DNA of 64,000 nt from Rhodocollybia butyracea (GCA_015501585.1 JADNRY010000173.1:62001-126000), one strand, 5' to 3'. Numbered from the stretch's first letter, positions 10,922 to 23,545 are shown. Numbers and translations: made by a program. Notes: generated by a model not told the origin, from the sequence alone.

Positions 10922-13261
10922 GGGATATCTCTCCAAACCAGTACAAGGCATCAGCAGCACGCTTTAGCTCTGACACTTGTAAAAATGGTTCTCGGGCAAG
11001 ATGAAACTGCTTTCTGGAATCTTCAAATTGATCAAGGCCCCTCAAATTTTGACCATTCCAATATAGTGCTTCAGCATACCACTTCTGGTCCTCTGATTTT
11101 TTGGAGAGCTCCAAAGCATGTTGAGCAACCTCCAACCACGGGCGAGTTTGAAACTGGTGTTCTGATAGGATAAGGAGAGCTTCAAGCATATCTGGATCAG
11201 GTTTTGTAGTTTCCAAGAGGATTCCTTGTAGATTTGCTTCCTCCAAGGAACGTGCAGTTTTGTGGGCTAAGTAGTTGTTTGCTCCCAGAGATGCATTGTG
11301 CTCCTTGAGAAATGCACATGCCATCAGGACTGCTGATTCCCGAATCCGTTCAGGGAATCGTATTGGATCAAGAACATACCTGCGGATTACTGGGAGGACA
11401 ACAAAGGTGTCAGCATGCTTCTCCACCAGAGATGTGCCAAGCAATGTTCCTAGTCCAGACGTAATAGTGGTATGTGACACTATATCACACACCCACCACC
11501 GAGACAAGACTTTCAACGTAGTCCCTACAGGCAATAGTGCAAGTACAGCCAGGAGTTTTGCTGCACTGGGAGAGTCCTTCATGGGTTGACTTTGAACTGA
11601 TAACCCTATGCAGATATCGATACTCCGCTCTGCACATGCACCAAGGCTCATTACTGCAGTTCCACTCTGTTTATATTGCTCTAGAAGCTCTGCTGGTGTA
11701 GAACCCAAGTTCTTTCCAAGTCCTGCCAGCAATGTTATAGCTAGTGGCATATGGCCAACCTCATCAAGCAATAAGACTAGCTCAGGGCTTTGACTCCCAA
11801 CAGGATCAATTTTATCATAGATGCACTGTGAGGCTTCATTGTCAACAGCCTTCAAATGGACAGATTCCCAATGTATTCCATGCCCAGGAGGTTGGGATGA
11901 CCGCATAGTGATGAAGAGTGCAAGGTGCTCAAGTTTTGCAAGCTGAAAAAGGATGTCCTGTACCTCTGTCTGGCTGTGGAGATTCCATGGAGTTTCAAAG
12001 TTGTCAAGCAAGAGGATAATGGGAGATGGTGAAGACTCCAGGTCACGTAGGATATCACAAAGTGGGTTCCCTGTATTAAGAGACAATCCAAGAGATTCAT
12101 AGAGAGTATCCTTGAGCAAAGATACAGAAGTGGCCTTTCAAACGCAAGGTACCCAGACCCCGGTTTTCCTTACCGAAATGTTTAATGACAGAGGGGTGGC
12201 TGAGAACAGTGCGGGCTATAGATGTCTTTCCCATGCCTCCAGGTCCTAAGAGGCAGATCCGAGACATACTGGTCTTCTGAGAGACCAGTGTATATACAAA
12301 GTCATTGACAATGGCGTCGCAGCCAAAAAAAATCTCTGGAGCAACCAGGATAACACCTTGTCCATGACTCAAACCATTTGAACTGTCACCTTGATACCTC
12401 TTCTCGGCGAGGATAGCTTGGACAGATTCCATATTCCATTCAACATTTTCAAATTTCTTTTCAATGTTTTTTGTAGAACGCTGAATCTCATCCAAAGTGA
12501 CCTGCTGCTGCTTATAGAAAGTCATGATCTGCTCAAAAAGGGCACCAGCATCCGCAACCTGACATGATAGCTACACATCCAGGAAGATAATTATTAGCAA
12601 TTCCAGTCGCGTTTTTAGACACTGACTCACTTTGAAGCTCTCCAGAGCAGTTGCGAGACGTTCCACACATCCTCGAACTTTATCCTCATTCAACTTCTGA
12701 TACAGTATCACCAGAAATGCATTCTGCGCTGCAATCTCATCCAACTTAGATTGGATATACTTCAGATCGCTGGAAAGTCGCACATATCGATTAGCTTGTT
12801 CAGTCTAATTGGTGGAAAAACTACCTCTCCAGCTTCTCAATATCCGTCCGCAATTTCTCTTCAATTTCCTTGGCTTTCTTTCCCTTGAGCTCATTGACAA
12901 GAATGATTGCCAAGCTCTTGATGCGTTTCTTGAGGACCTCGGCTTGTTGCAAGGTTGCATGGCTATTCTAGATCAACAGTTAACGGCAGGTAGTCAATTA
13001 GAATTTGTAGCAAGTTGGACTTGCCTTGCATGTTCGAATGAGGTTATTTGCCATCTTAATTGCAATGGCCACTCCCGGAACAGGTATTTGCTCTGCAACT
13101 GCCTCGAGGACTTCAAGAAGCTCCTTTCCTGTCTCGCACACATATTCACTCTTGCTCGGTGCATCCTGATTGTTGTTGGTTTGTACTTTGTTCTTTTGCA
13201 TTTCGTTTGTCTAAAACACAAGTGTATGTCAGCTGTCTGGATAATGGAACGTGCGAGATAG

Positions 13262-16200
13262 AATTACATTTCCAGAAATAATTTCATCATCTGATGTAGC
13301 TGCCGCTGAAGCACTGTTGGGCCAGCAAGGAAGGCAGGTCATCGTCGCAAAAGAAGCAATCAATCAAGTACTTGCTGGGTTGCCTGCATCTTTAAAGTTG
13401 AACAGCACTCACGTAAACCTTATGTTTGACAGAATAGATTGCCGATACATTCTTTAGGCTGCCATTCAATAAGTCTGTTTGGAATTCTTTTCCTGGTAGC
13501 TATTGCTGTTGAACTTTGAACAGTCAGTACGTGTCAGTCCTCAATAGGTCTGTGATGAAGTATGAAGTAGCACTCGACACTCCAACGGTATCTCCTTGTT
13601 GTCAACTCCACACTAGGCCTTGTGACCGCCGTTCATACATTTCTGACCAGTCCCATGCTCAAACTATTTTAAGTTGACATCAAAGAGAACTGACCTGGAC
13701 AGCTTACCCAAGTCATGAATCAAAGCACTGGAAGTTTGGCCTCTATACTCTATACACACATGATATGGCAAATTCCTCGATATAGTTGTTCTAACCAGCT
13801 CAACTTGCACAAAGGTCCAAGTGTTTTGTAATCTTCGGGGGATATAAAGATCATTATCATACTGGGAAATCTTACCCGGACAACGCTTGTCTGGATTGGT
13901 GCTGATGTCTACACCATCTGGTCTTCAGCGTTGAAAGCGGAATCAATGCAAATGTACTGAGGCTCCAGACCCCCAGTATCACCTGTCTTCGCCCATTCTC
14001 CACACTATTATCCGCAGGTTGGTTTTGATGATAGAGATTTTGATTGGCTCTGAACTTTTACACATCAGGCCCAGTCAAAGCCCACACTGGGCTGATCTGG
14101 GCATTTGGTGTATATCTGAGTAGGTCTGTGTCTGTCCGTGTATCAACTGTGTATAGCTGGCGATTTTTTTTTCAATTTAATCTTAAATCTATTGGTGGGA
14201 AATTCATGCAGAACAGTCTCTAAGTTTGAGTTTGCGACTCAAGTACGCAGCAATAATATGACTTTGGCGCTTGGACTTTGAGATATTTTTACTAGGGAAT
14301 GCGGCCGAGCGGCTTAGCATGTGACACAACAAAATTTTGACATTTTGAAAGTTTTTTTTACATTGCTCATTTGTTCCTTTACTCTGTCTACCTCTGTCAG
14401 GTAGATGAATTCATACATGATACGGGATGGATTCTGTCAAATGCCTTTCAATGACTTTTGATTTCAACCGCAACTTTCCGCGCCACACAGTCTTTTGCTG
14501 CCAGTGCAAGGACCACGTTTGTATGGGGTTGATATGTACCTTGTATCGACCTTGTATCTCACTGATTTTTTCCCTCCAGTGAGATATACACGCCTCGTTC
14601 AACCAAGTCGTTACCGTGGATGAACAACCATTCAGTGGAATTGCAGGATCGCTCTAACAGTAAAGTTCCCGCACACTCAGAGCTCCTTCAGTAGCCGCGA
14701 AAAAGACCAAATAGCACTATGCACTATATTTCAGGATCCTTCTTGGTTTGGGCTTGTGCACGGATCATCGATCGTCCACCAAGTATTTGCTCGCTTGCTG
14801 CAGTGTTTACCCTCAGCTACTGCTTATCCATACCCTGACAGAATCGCCAACAGTTCACGGAGGCAAGACCTTGAAGTTTGGACAGCCCATATCCCAACTG
14901 CCTTCATGATTCAAAGCCTCATACAAAGTGATTCGTTATAGTCCAGTTGAGTCGATGTTGCTAGGCACGACGGCGAGAAAGAATTGCGGGTCGAGCTCCA
15001 CCGAGACGCGTGTGAGTGATCATGAGATTGGGGGCAATCTTAGCATTGAGCGAAAGACGATTAGCATAACAACATATAAGTTACGGTCGGGGTCGAATGA
15101 AAGAATGATGCAACTCGTTGTTACCGAAGGACTCTGAGGGGAAGAGATATGTCGTCATTCCACTTGAGCTGCCTCTTACGCACACCTTGATCATGTTTTC
15201 ATCTATCCTCTTCAAGCTATCTTACTAGTCAAGTTGGATCTTGGACCTCAGATCCTTTCTGCGCTACAAGTTCCTCGCAGAACGGAGATATCGGCGTATG
15301 ATACTATCGCGAAGATGAAGGCTGGTTGAACCATTACCTTGAAGGCCAACTTGTGAGTTGATTTTAATTCAAGTCAAGGTAATCCCGGCCTAATTTTCCA
15401 GTTCAACTATATGGAATCTACTTTGACCCAGTAGTAGCTGGTACCGTCACAAACTCCTTGAGCTCCCATATCATACGTCATACTTCGAGAGTCTCACGGC
15501 GATTCGTACCTTTGTCCCACTCCCTCAACAATGTTCGCATCATTCCATTGGATGAAACTCCTCGTCTTGTCCCTGTCTTTATCAATAAGCTGAGCAGGAA
15601 TGGTACCCTTCAGTCTCTCAGTAGGCGTCGCTGTGTACATGGAAGAAAAACATTGTCAATCAGCCTGGTTGTTGTAATCTGGGGTTAGACAGAGTTGTGA
15701 GAAGTATTGAGCATGATCGATTTCTGTTTCGGTACTTGAGTTTGAGTAAAGATTCTGCTGTCTTTGCTGAGAAAATTGACCGCCCGGTGTCAGTGTGCCT
15801 AGGGATAGGATTAAACTTTCATCTCCATCTCATCACTCCAACTTGTGTTCCAAGGTTCTTGCAAGTAGACTGCCAACTGTGGGAATAGTTTATTACTCCC
15901 ACCCCGGAGTTGACAGTTGTTATTCCAAATATAGGTAGAAGTCTACCGAGAGGTAGTCCGTATTCGTTGTACAACAGGCAATTTCTCATCACTGAGGTCT
16001 TCAATCGGAACCAAATCGAAATGGTGAAACCACTGATCTATATGATACTAGACGTGCAGCGAAGCAAATGGAGTGATACTCCAGGGACTGATTCCCCAAG
16101 ATAGACGGACCCAAATCTTCTGAAGAAGGCACATGGGCGATATCATGAAACACACCCTCCTACCCTACCGGGCTCCTACAGTACGAGGCAAAGCACATAG

Positions 16201-16808
16201 GTGGGCAGGACTCTCACACTCTCCCCTTAGGATCCTAACCCGAGGCAGCAGTGGTCGGTGCTGGTAGGGAATTATAAATAGCTGAAAACCTTGGAGTCGT
16301 TGGACCTTACTGGTTGAAAACACTCTATTTGTTCCTCTTACCAACGGAGATATAAAAGCTCTAAGGATGCCAGAGCCTGTCAAAGATTTGTTGCCTTGAT
16401 AGATAGATAGATGGAAATAGATCAAATGTGGATCGATTGTTGAGATTATTTCCATATTTGAGTGCATATGCCCATTTATGCTATCTATGCAACGCAAACT
16501 GCTATTTTGGTATCTTGTTATCCGATCTTTACAGTCAAAAGACCAGAAGCTGCCCATGAGTCTCTTGTTTATCATTAGACTGGATGATGATGATGATTCA
16601 GTACCTCAGTACCTGGGTACAATATATTAACCAACTCCGGTCGGAGTCTTTGCTCATAGTCAACTCATTACAATGTCACTATTGGATCAATCTTTGAATC
16701 AATCGTCTGAAAGTTGCTGATTTCGACAGACATTTATAGAACAGGTTCGCCTCTTTTAATCTCTCGCTTGCGCTTCTACACTTCCACACTTCCACACTTC
16801 CAGACACG
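13262..16808. other. Upstream region and unresolved sequence, no confident gene
   Basis: The first part should hold the promoter of the NLR-like gene; no clear element was seen. On the minus strand at about 15,500-15,650 a frame reads 'TPTERLKGTIPAQLIDKDRD', which looks coding but could not be joined to convincing neighbours. 14,040-14,160 has short repeats of GCCCA/TGGGC. Nothing else supported. Confidence 0.35.
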
Positions 16809-18078
16809 ATGTCAAACTCAAGCGATGCTCTGGTCTCCCCTGCGGTGCAAACATTGCTAAAGCAAAATATCATCGAGACCGCGCTGAGTAGTGGCGTGTG
16901 GGGTATGCTTAAATCTAAATATCCACACAATACTCTATGCCTATTAATATACCCACTTGCAGGCCTGAATACCTCACTGGCAATCCTAGCTGTATACACG
17001 CTCATGTCAGTCCTATTTTTCCCAAGTTTACATAGACAGTCTGAACCAATCGATTACGCGCTCCAGTAAACAAGGGTTACGTTCTTCAAAGTCTCGTCAA
17101 GGACTTCTTGTTGTCCTTTTTTTCATGTACTTTGGAACTTGCGTCACGCAACTGCTCTATATTCTGAAAGCTTTGAAATTAATAATGGAGATGAAGAATG
17201 TCGGGGACCTTCCTTACCGATAATCATTACTGGAAAGCAATTTTTTATTCTCGACACGTTCACCAGGCTCAATGTGAGTGAATGCATGATGATTTTGATT
17301 AGATGATAATTGTTCTCATACCACCCTGAAGTATATCCTGAGTGATGGTATAGTGTGTTGGAGAGCTTGGAGTTTGTACCCACGAAATATGCTAGCCAAA
17401 GGCGTCCTAGTGCTTTGTATGCTGGGTGGACTTGGTATGTCCAGTTTATAACTTTATCTAAGTGTACGTTAACATATTGAAGCTGCGTGTATAACCTCAT
17501 TTGCTTTTGGAGCCGAGCAAGTCCTCAAACATAAAACACCCTCTAACCTCACTGTGACTGCTATATCCAACATATGGTTCTACCTCCCACTTTTGTTCAC
17601 AAATATCGTCGCCACATTGCTAGTTGGAGCCAAATTCTGGAACTACCGGACTGCGATTATGGTTCATCTTTTCGATGGGAAGATGGGACAGAAAACACCA
17701 GTCAGCCGCATTCTGATATTGCTAACAGAATCTGGTATCATTTATTGTTTCTTTTGGGTGAGCCTTTCGCGATACGAAAGCCTAATCACTTGACTTATTA
17801 CTGGCTTAGGTACTCTCTATACTCAGTAGCGCTTCAATAATGGGAGTTTCGCAGCTCAAATGTTTGAATGTGTGCTCCCTATGCTACCGGTGCGTTACCA
17901 GTCATCCAGTAGATTCAATATCAGCCTTATTTCGTTCACTACCTAGGGCATGTACCTTTCAGTAATTATCCTTGTGGTATCTCTGCAAAAGTCGCTCGAC
18001 ATGAACTCTATATTTTTGGAGACAACTGAAGTGGAAGACCATATGAACTTCGCTCATCCAGCATCTGATAGCGTCTGA
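16809..18078 (+). pseudogene. Multi-TM integral membrane protein, decayed
   Basis: The start is MSNSSDALVSPAVQTLLKQN at 16,809. An intron of about 60 bp (ending CTTGCAG near 16,960) leads to 'GLNTSLAILAVYTLMSVLFF'. Further pieces are 'QGLLVVLFFMYFGTCVTQLL' (about 17,097-17,160), 'SNIWFYLPLLFTNIVATLL' (from 17,566), 'LILLTESGIIYCFFWV' (to about 17,758) and, after an intron, 'GMYLSVIILVVSLQKSLD' ending TGA at 18,076-18,078. The order of hydrophobic segments and the 'ESGIIYC' motif fit an Agaricomycete-specific integral membrane family of unknown function. A frame break near 17,075 and a TAG at 17,827-17,829 in the frame that leads into 'FAAQMFECVLPML' indicate a pseudogene. Exact exon borders are uncertain. 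Confidence 0.55.
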
Positions 18079-18418
18079 GTACACTATTCAGAGATCGGAA
18101 AAGAACCTAGTACGCTCAACAGGCCCACAGATCGGTGAGAGCTTTGCCGAAAGGTTAGAGTGTTTCTCGTTGGAATACTGTTAACTTGGAAGGGCACAAA
18201 AGGACTCGGATACTGAATCATGGCACATAAGGACACAGATACTGAATCATACCGAAGAGTCCAGTTGCCCAGTTGTTGAATATAACGCCAGTTCTGTTAG
18301 AGTACATGTATAGTTATTGCTCGGGCGTTTCGTCACCGTTCAACTTTCGTTACTTGTGTAAATACTTTACTTATATACCTGTACGTATATTATTCTTGCG
18401 ATTTCCTCCCACTACGTG

Positions 18419-19110
18419 TCAATTCAACTCTACGCTCATCTCGAAACACACGAATCCCTCTCTTATTCGATATTCACTACGCCCAACTCTGCTTTGATCT
18501 TCATCAAGAAACAATGGAGATTGGCGTGATGCACGACCAGATTCTGCAACTGAGAGAGTCGTACTAGTAGGTTCCCATGGCTGGAATAACAAGTAAGATA
18601 CACGAAAATAATGTAAAACAAGGAAAAATACCAAGTGCTCTTCCTCACGCTGCTGGATTTGACGTGGAGGCTGCATTTCGAGATAAATAAGCTTCTCTTC
18701 ATTGACTTTACGGCTCTGGAGTCGCATTGCAGCATGACTAAAGTTCGATTCAGTCTGCAAAGGAAGACTGATGTCCCGCTTGGTAAAATACCAATGAAAA
18801 GTATCAATACGCAGTTGGCGGACATCCTGCAACTTGGGAATTCCGGCCCGAAAACTTTCTTGAAGGAAAACAGCCCAAGTAGCATCCATTGAAACAGCTA
18901 CTGGACCATACGTCTTGGGATCCACCCCCACAACTTTTCTCGGCTTTCTTCCTTTGCCCTTCATCTGCTGATCCTTCTGTAGTACAAGAAGCACAACCGA
19001 AAAACTTCCAACCTCTGGTTCGGGCGTAGATGCATCCTCGGTAGTGGCAGGCTTTGACTTGAGTTGAAGACCGATACGGAATGTTGCGGTTCATTTGCTG
19101 TGTGTACTTG
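18419..19110 (-). CDS. Hypothetical protein, two or more exons
   Basis: A coherent frame reads 'QLKSKPATTEDASTPEPEVG', then a basic stretch 'KGKGRKPRKVVG', then 'VSMDATWAVFLQESFRAGIP' and 'DTFHWYFTKRDISLPLQ', then 'EKLIYLEMQPPR'. A 50-bp intron with GTATTT...TTCCAG (about 18,577-18,631) joins 'REEEHL' to 'PWEPTSTTLS'. The order (flexible Thr/Pro/Glu linker, basic patch, a globular part with several Trp and Phe) looks like a real gene. The family was not recognised and the 5' end is unresolved. Nothing in the neighbourhood suggests a function. Confidence 0.45.
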
Positions 19111-20635
19111 TCTATCACGCCAGAAAAATGTTGAGCATCTAATTGAACAATAAACTATCAAAGAGGCATGTAATTCATCAGAAACGACTCACGGGCGAGC
19201 AAATCTACCATTTCCGGAAGTGAATTAACAGATGGTGCACGTCTCGGCATCAACGCAGCGGGACTTGAGAGATTTAAGACTCGAATTCAAGAGTGTCGTC
19301 ATGCCATTGGCAGGTAGTAGCATCAGCGAGAGCTTTAAGTGGATTATAGAAGGTGTGAAGAGGCTCCCAGTCCTCAGATTCCGAAAAAAAGAGCCATTAA
19401 AAGAGCATAAACGAAGGAAAAGGACAACAAGCTATGCGTGCGCCTAGCGCGCACGCTAGACACAAAAGGCATGTCCTTTCTCGGAATTAATTAATTATTT
19501 ATAGGAGTTACATCAATTTTTTCGGTTCGGACAAGGTTTTCCGAAAACTGCTGTAATGGACCTTATTGTACCTTATCTTAAAACCAAAGGATATAGAGCT
19601 CATGCTTGCTCCAATTGCTTACCAGCATCTACTATGCAATATTCTTGTTACCAACTTGTTACCATAAACCTATGTACTAGTACTTCACTAACATTAAATG
19701 CTAATTCATACTTAGGCAATACCATTTCAGCTAAGTTCTTGTTACCATAAGCACCCAACCAGTTCCTAATAGGGCCTGCCATGATGATCCAAACCTGATG
19801 TATTCAAATTGTTGACCAATACTTTGACTGGACTGAAGGATAACATGGCTAACATGGCCACAAGAATACTTGTCGGCACTTAGTAGTCTTGGAAATAATA
19901 CTTGATCACATTTGTACTTGATGATATATACTTCCGTTAAGGTAGCGGACTTACAATTTCAATGTAAATAAGGTAGCAGAGTTTGAAAAATAAGGTCGAC
20001 TTGATGGCTTCATTTCTGAAGTATTTTATGTGGGTTCAAGGGCACTAGTACTTGTACATATTAAGGCCAGCTCTAAATTAATAAATGAACAAAGTTAATA
20101 CTGATTTTTACAGGTCAAACTTTCTACATCCGGAAAAACACCCCTTTGCCAAGGATGATTCACATCTTCCTGAGGAGCTACCAGGTGCTCCCAATGACCT
20201 GGAAGCTCTAGATTTCATAGGCTGCCAGGGAACGAGCTATAATTCCCTCAGTTTCTAGGCAACAAAGGAGACCCAGGAGAGTACTTTTAGGCTATCCTCA
20301 AGATGTCCCTCAAGTAGCTTTTGTAAGCTTCAGGTGTGGCTAAAGAACAGTCAAGGAGCCTGGAGGATAATTAGAATACCTCTGAGATATCTCTTGAGAG
20401 GACAATACCTATCAGAGGTTACAGAGAAACATCCTTTGATTATTACAAAGGTTCCATGTAGAGCTTTCAAAATGACTTCGGAAAATTCTTAATACTCTGT
20501 GAGCAGTTGAGGTTTGTGAAGAAGAAACTGACTTGCCTCCTGTCCTGCCCAGGAAGCATCCCTAATGCCTCTGTGAATCCCTCAGATATATCTTCAAATA
20601 GCTATGGCTGCACTTGAACTTTCCTACAGTACCGT
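19111..20635. other. Intergenic, no gene supported
   Basis: Contains a short inverted repeat of CGTGCGC around CCTAG at about 19,436-19,460 and AT-rich DNA. From 20,150 onward there are irregular repeats of CTCAG/CCAGG words that grade into the minisatellite at 20.6 kb. Confidence 0.4.
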
Positions 20636-20835
20636 CTAGAACGTCCCATGGGTGTTCCTGGGCTGTCCCAGGAATGTCTCAGGATGTTCTTAGGCTGTCC
20701 CAGGGATGCCCTGGGCTGTCCTGGGCTGTCCTAGGGATGCCCTGGGCTGTCCCAGGAATGTCTCGGGATGTTCCTAGGCTGTCCCAGGGATGTTGTGGTC
20801 TGTCTTCAGGCTGTCGCGGAACGTCTCTTCAAACC
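20636..20835. repeat. Minisatellite with GGCTGTCCCAGGGATG-like units
   Basis: About eight imperfect units built on CTGTCCCAGGAATGTC and CTGTCCTAGGGATGCCC. The G/C-rich palindromic cores (CCCAGGG, CCTGGG) could pair between units. Confidence 0.75.
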
Positions 20836-21115
20836 CCCAGACATACCTCAGAACAGCTATGGCTGAGCCCCGACTTTCAAACAATGACCCAAGGAAGCTC
20901 ACCAGAGCTGCTGGCAGTTTTAAATTTAGTTCTGAAATCATTTTTGCTTTCCTGAAATAAGCGACAGTGGGATTATTTGATAGGACAATATATATACAGC
21001 AGAATGAGCAAATGCAGATATGAAAGGTGAATAAAGCAAACGATGAATGGAGCAGACAGTGAATGAAGCGAATGGAAGATGGAAAGAGTAGCAAAAAACG
21101 ACTGAATATTTTGTG

Positions 21116-22755
21116 TCACCGACCCTCATTGCTTCCAGCCATTGTCTTGGATCTTAGATTTCTCTGCACTCCAGTGTTCCCGGCGCTTTTTGCTCCTCTG
21201 GTGTTTTTTCGCCCTTTGGGTTTCTTCCCTCCCACGTCTTGTTCTTCCACCTTGCCAGAATTCCTGCTTGTGCTTGGGGATTGTATATTTCCCTCCTTTC
21301 CATCCGCATTGTCGTCACTGTCGAGCTCTATCACGTCTTCTAAATCCGTTATCCCCATCTTGCTCCCAATTTCCTTCCTAACGTCCAGTTTTGGGCTATT
21401 GTCTGGGCGATGATCTGATCCCTCTGCTTTCGACTCGATGCTGAAAGCTCCACCTTCCTCCGCCCCGACAATGGGCAACTTGGGAGTTCCTGTGTCTTCA
21501 CTGTCAAACACCGCGCCAAACCCCTTGTCTCCAGCATTGGACCTGCGGCTGCCACTGTTGCCAGGCCCCTTACTATCGCGGTTGGACCCTTCGTCGAACC
21601 CCTCACCCTCATGGCTGGACTTTCCATCCGAGTCCTCGTGTTTGAGCTTGGAGCCCTTGTTGTCGTTGTCGTTTCCGCTGTTGCCGCTGTTGCCGCTGTC
21701 ACCACTGTCACCACTGTCACCGCTGTTGCCACTGTCACCGCTGTTGCCGTTGTTGCCACTGTTGCCATTGTTGCCGCCGTTGTCATCGCCATTGTTGCCG
21801 TTGTCGTTGCCATTGTCGCTGTTGTCGCTGTTGTTGTTGTTGTCACCGCCGGACGCATGGTCAAAGCCCTCACTGTCTTGGTTGCCATTGTTGCCGCCGT
21901 TGTCATCGCCATTGTTGCCGTTGTCGTCACCATTGTTGCCGTTGTTGTTGCCATTGTTGCCGTTGTCGTCACCATTGTCGCTGTTGTCACTGTTGTTGTT
22001 GTTGTCGCCGCCGGACGCATGGTCAAAGCCCTCGCTGTCTTGGTTGGGCGCTTCATTGGACTCAGCGCCCTCACTGTCACGGTTAGACTCTGCGTCAGAC
22101 CTCTCGCCATTGCTTGAGTTTATCCTTCGCTTCTCCACACTCCTCCTCTTGGGATCCAGTTCCCCCTTCTGCTTCTCCTCCCCCTTCTTGCTCTTAGCCA
22201 CCTTCCTCAAGTTCTCCTCCGTTTTGCTCATCATCTTCCCTGCCGTCTTCACCTCTTTCGTTGCCTTTAGCTTTATTGCATTCTTGTTCTCTGCCTTCTT
22301 TGACACTATCTCTGGAATCCTTGCCTCTGGCTTCTGCTTTGTCGGCTTCTCCTCCCCCTTTGTTGGCTTCTCCTCCCCCTTTGTCGGCTTCTCCTCCCCC
22401 TTTGTCGGCTTCTCCTCCCCCTTTGTCGGCTTCTCCTCCCCCTTTGTCGGCTTCTCCTCCCCCTTTGTCGGCTTCTCCTCCCCTTTGTCGGCTTCTCCTC
22501 CTCCTCCCTCTTCTTTGCCGGCTTCGCTGGTTTCTTTGCCCCCTCCTTCTTCTTCGGCGGCTTTGTTGCTTTCTTTGTCTCCTCGTTCTTCTTCACTGGT
22601 TTTTTTGCCTCCTCCTTCTTCTTTGCCTCCTCCTTCTTCTTCTTCACTTCCTTCTTCTCTGCCGCCTCCTTCTTCTTCTCCTCGTCCTTCTTCTCCTCAC
22701 TTTCTGCAAAAGATGACAATGCATCATAATCGAATGTTTGAACAGAAAGAAGCAA
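21116..22755 (-). CDS. Low-complexity acidic/basic repeat ORF, frame-shifted in a 21-bp repeat
   Basis: The N-terminal part (22,755 to about 22,500) is a Lys/Glu/Ala-rich coiled-coil-like segment. It leads into seven copies of a 21-bp repeat encoding GEEKPTK, then a basic region, then a long Asn/Asp/Gly/Ser-rich acidic tail ('NSDNSDNGDDNGNNG', with DHASGG blocks). It ends 'KPKGRKNTRGAKSAG' near 21,180. One repeat unit has four C's (22,480-22,483) where the others have five, so the N-terminal frame and the long C-terminal frame differ by one base. If that base were present the frame would run about 545 codons. It may be a disordered nuclear protein, but no domain is recognised. An upstream exon from 22.8-23.5 kb does not join in frame as read. 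Confidence 0.45.
22340..22500. repeat. Seven tandem 21-bp units
   Basis: Units read CTTCTCCTCCCCCTTTGTCGG with almost no divergence. Homopolymer C-runs inside each unit make one-base slips likely; one unit already differs by one C. Confidence 0.85.
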
Positions 22756-22825
22756 ATGACTGGGTGCTCTAAAGCGTTATTACATATGAGGGCCTAGCTA
22801 GATAAGTGCGACCAACAACTTACCT

Positions 22826-23545
22826 CATTCTTTCATAAGTTTTTTTCTCTAGAAAATCGAAGTATGCCGGAGAGTTCACCCGAATCCTGTCAATGCTTTC
22901 CCATATGGCGTTGTATCTACAGCAAAATTATGATAAAGCAAGTTAGTGACAGTAAACCAATGGACTGTTGTTCACTGACTGATCCCGGAGATTTTTTGCT
23001 GAGATATGTATACTCTGCCTCATTCCACTCACATGCTCTGTTTATACCGTGATAGATCTGCAAATGAGGGTTTGAGCAGGTCGACAAGAAGTTGAAACAA
23101 ATACCGTCACCGTCACTGCAGCTATCAGACGTCCTGGCACACGTTGGAGTCAATGCAGTTCTGTAGTTATGAGGCGATAAGTCGTCTTATTTTGCGCGTC
23201 GACTAAGAATGCACGAAGGATTTGGGCAATGAGCGAAGAATAGAAAGGCTTTCCCGACTTCTTTTCCTGAATAAAACAAAAACCAGTGACGAAAAAGATA
23301 GGGAAAAGACAAAAGAATTACCTTGAAGTCGACACCTTCACAGTGGTATTGGCCTTTGCCCATCAGCCAGTTGGCCAATTCCGCCTCGAGAAAACATTCT
23401 TAGAGCAATTAAAGGAAATAAAAAGGAAGAAGCCTTTACCTGAGGCCCTCCCTCATCCACTGAGCTAAAACCGAAATAAGGATCCACAAGTGTTCTGGTC
23501 TGTTGCGCTAAGGCATAACGAACATCGGATTTGCTATAACCCATC
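22826..23545 (-). CDS. Multi-exon gene, weakly DUF6532-like
   Basis: Exon-like pieces in order on the minus strand: 'SKSDVRYALAQQTRTLVDPY' (about 23,530), then, past a ~55-bp intron, 'ECFLEAELANWLMGKGQYHC' (about 23,390). A second intron (GTAATT...TTCAG) leads to 'EKKSGKPFYSSLIAQILRAF' (about 23,265). 'GRLIAAVTVT' follows, then after a ~45-bp intron 'IYHGINRACEWNEAEY', and finally 'YNAIWESIDRIRVNSPAYFD' (about 22,900) before a GTAAGT donor at 22,826. The order (charged N-part, substrate-like loop, W-rich helix, final helix with ...Y...) recalls the Agaricomycete DUF6532 family of unknown function, often expanded near transposons. An in-frame TGA before 'LQRVPG' may mean decay. The assignment is an inference. 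Confidence 0.35.

Larger units (their letters stand above)
8508..13201 (-). pseudogene. NB-ARC/TPR STAND (fungal NLR-like) gene, disrupted
   Basis: Read from 13,201 down. The first exon encodes a helical domain ('EVLEAVAEQIPVPGVAIAIK') of the MLKL-NTD-like type seen in Agaricomycete NLRs. Then comes a coiled-coil-rich exon ('RLSSDLKYIQSKLDEIAAQN'), then NB-ARC: P-loop GPGGMGKTS (near 12,236), Walker B 'IILLLDNFETPW' (near 12,010) and the GLPL-like 'GHMPLAITLLAGLG' (near 11,740). TPR-like helices follow ('YAEALYWNGQNLRGLDQF'). Such proteins are thought to sense non-self or stress and signal through the N-terminal domain. This copy is dead. There is one extra base in the C-run at 12,157-12,161, a TGA at 12,138-12,140, a TGA at 9,040-9,042 inside the TPR region, and a transposon insertion between 9,195 and 10,922. 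The exon junction near 12,800 also fails to splice in frame. Introns at about 12,975 (possible GC-AG) and 12,560-12,640 are inferred. Confidence 0.85.

Noticed and set aside
21438..22772. 444-codon plus-strand frame rich in Leu, Pro and Ser
   Set aside because: Shadow of the minus-strand low-complexity ORF; composition is dictated by the GEEKPTK and Asn/Asp/Gly repeats on the other strand.
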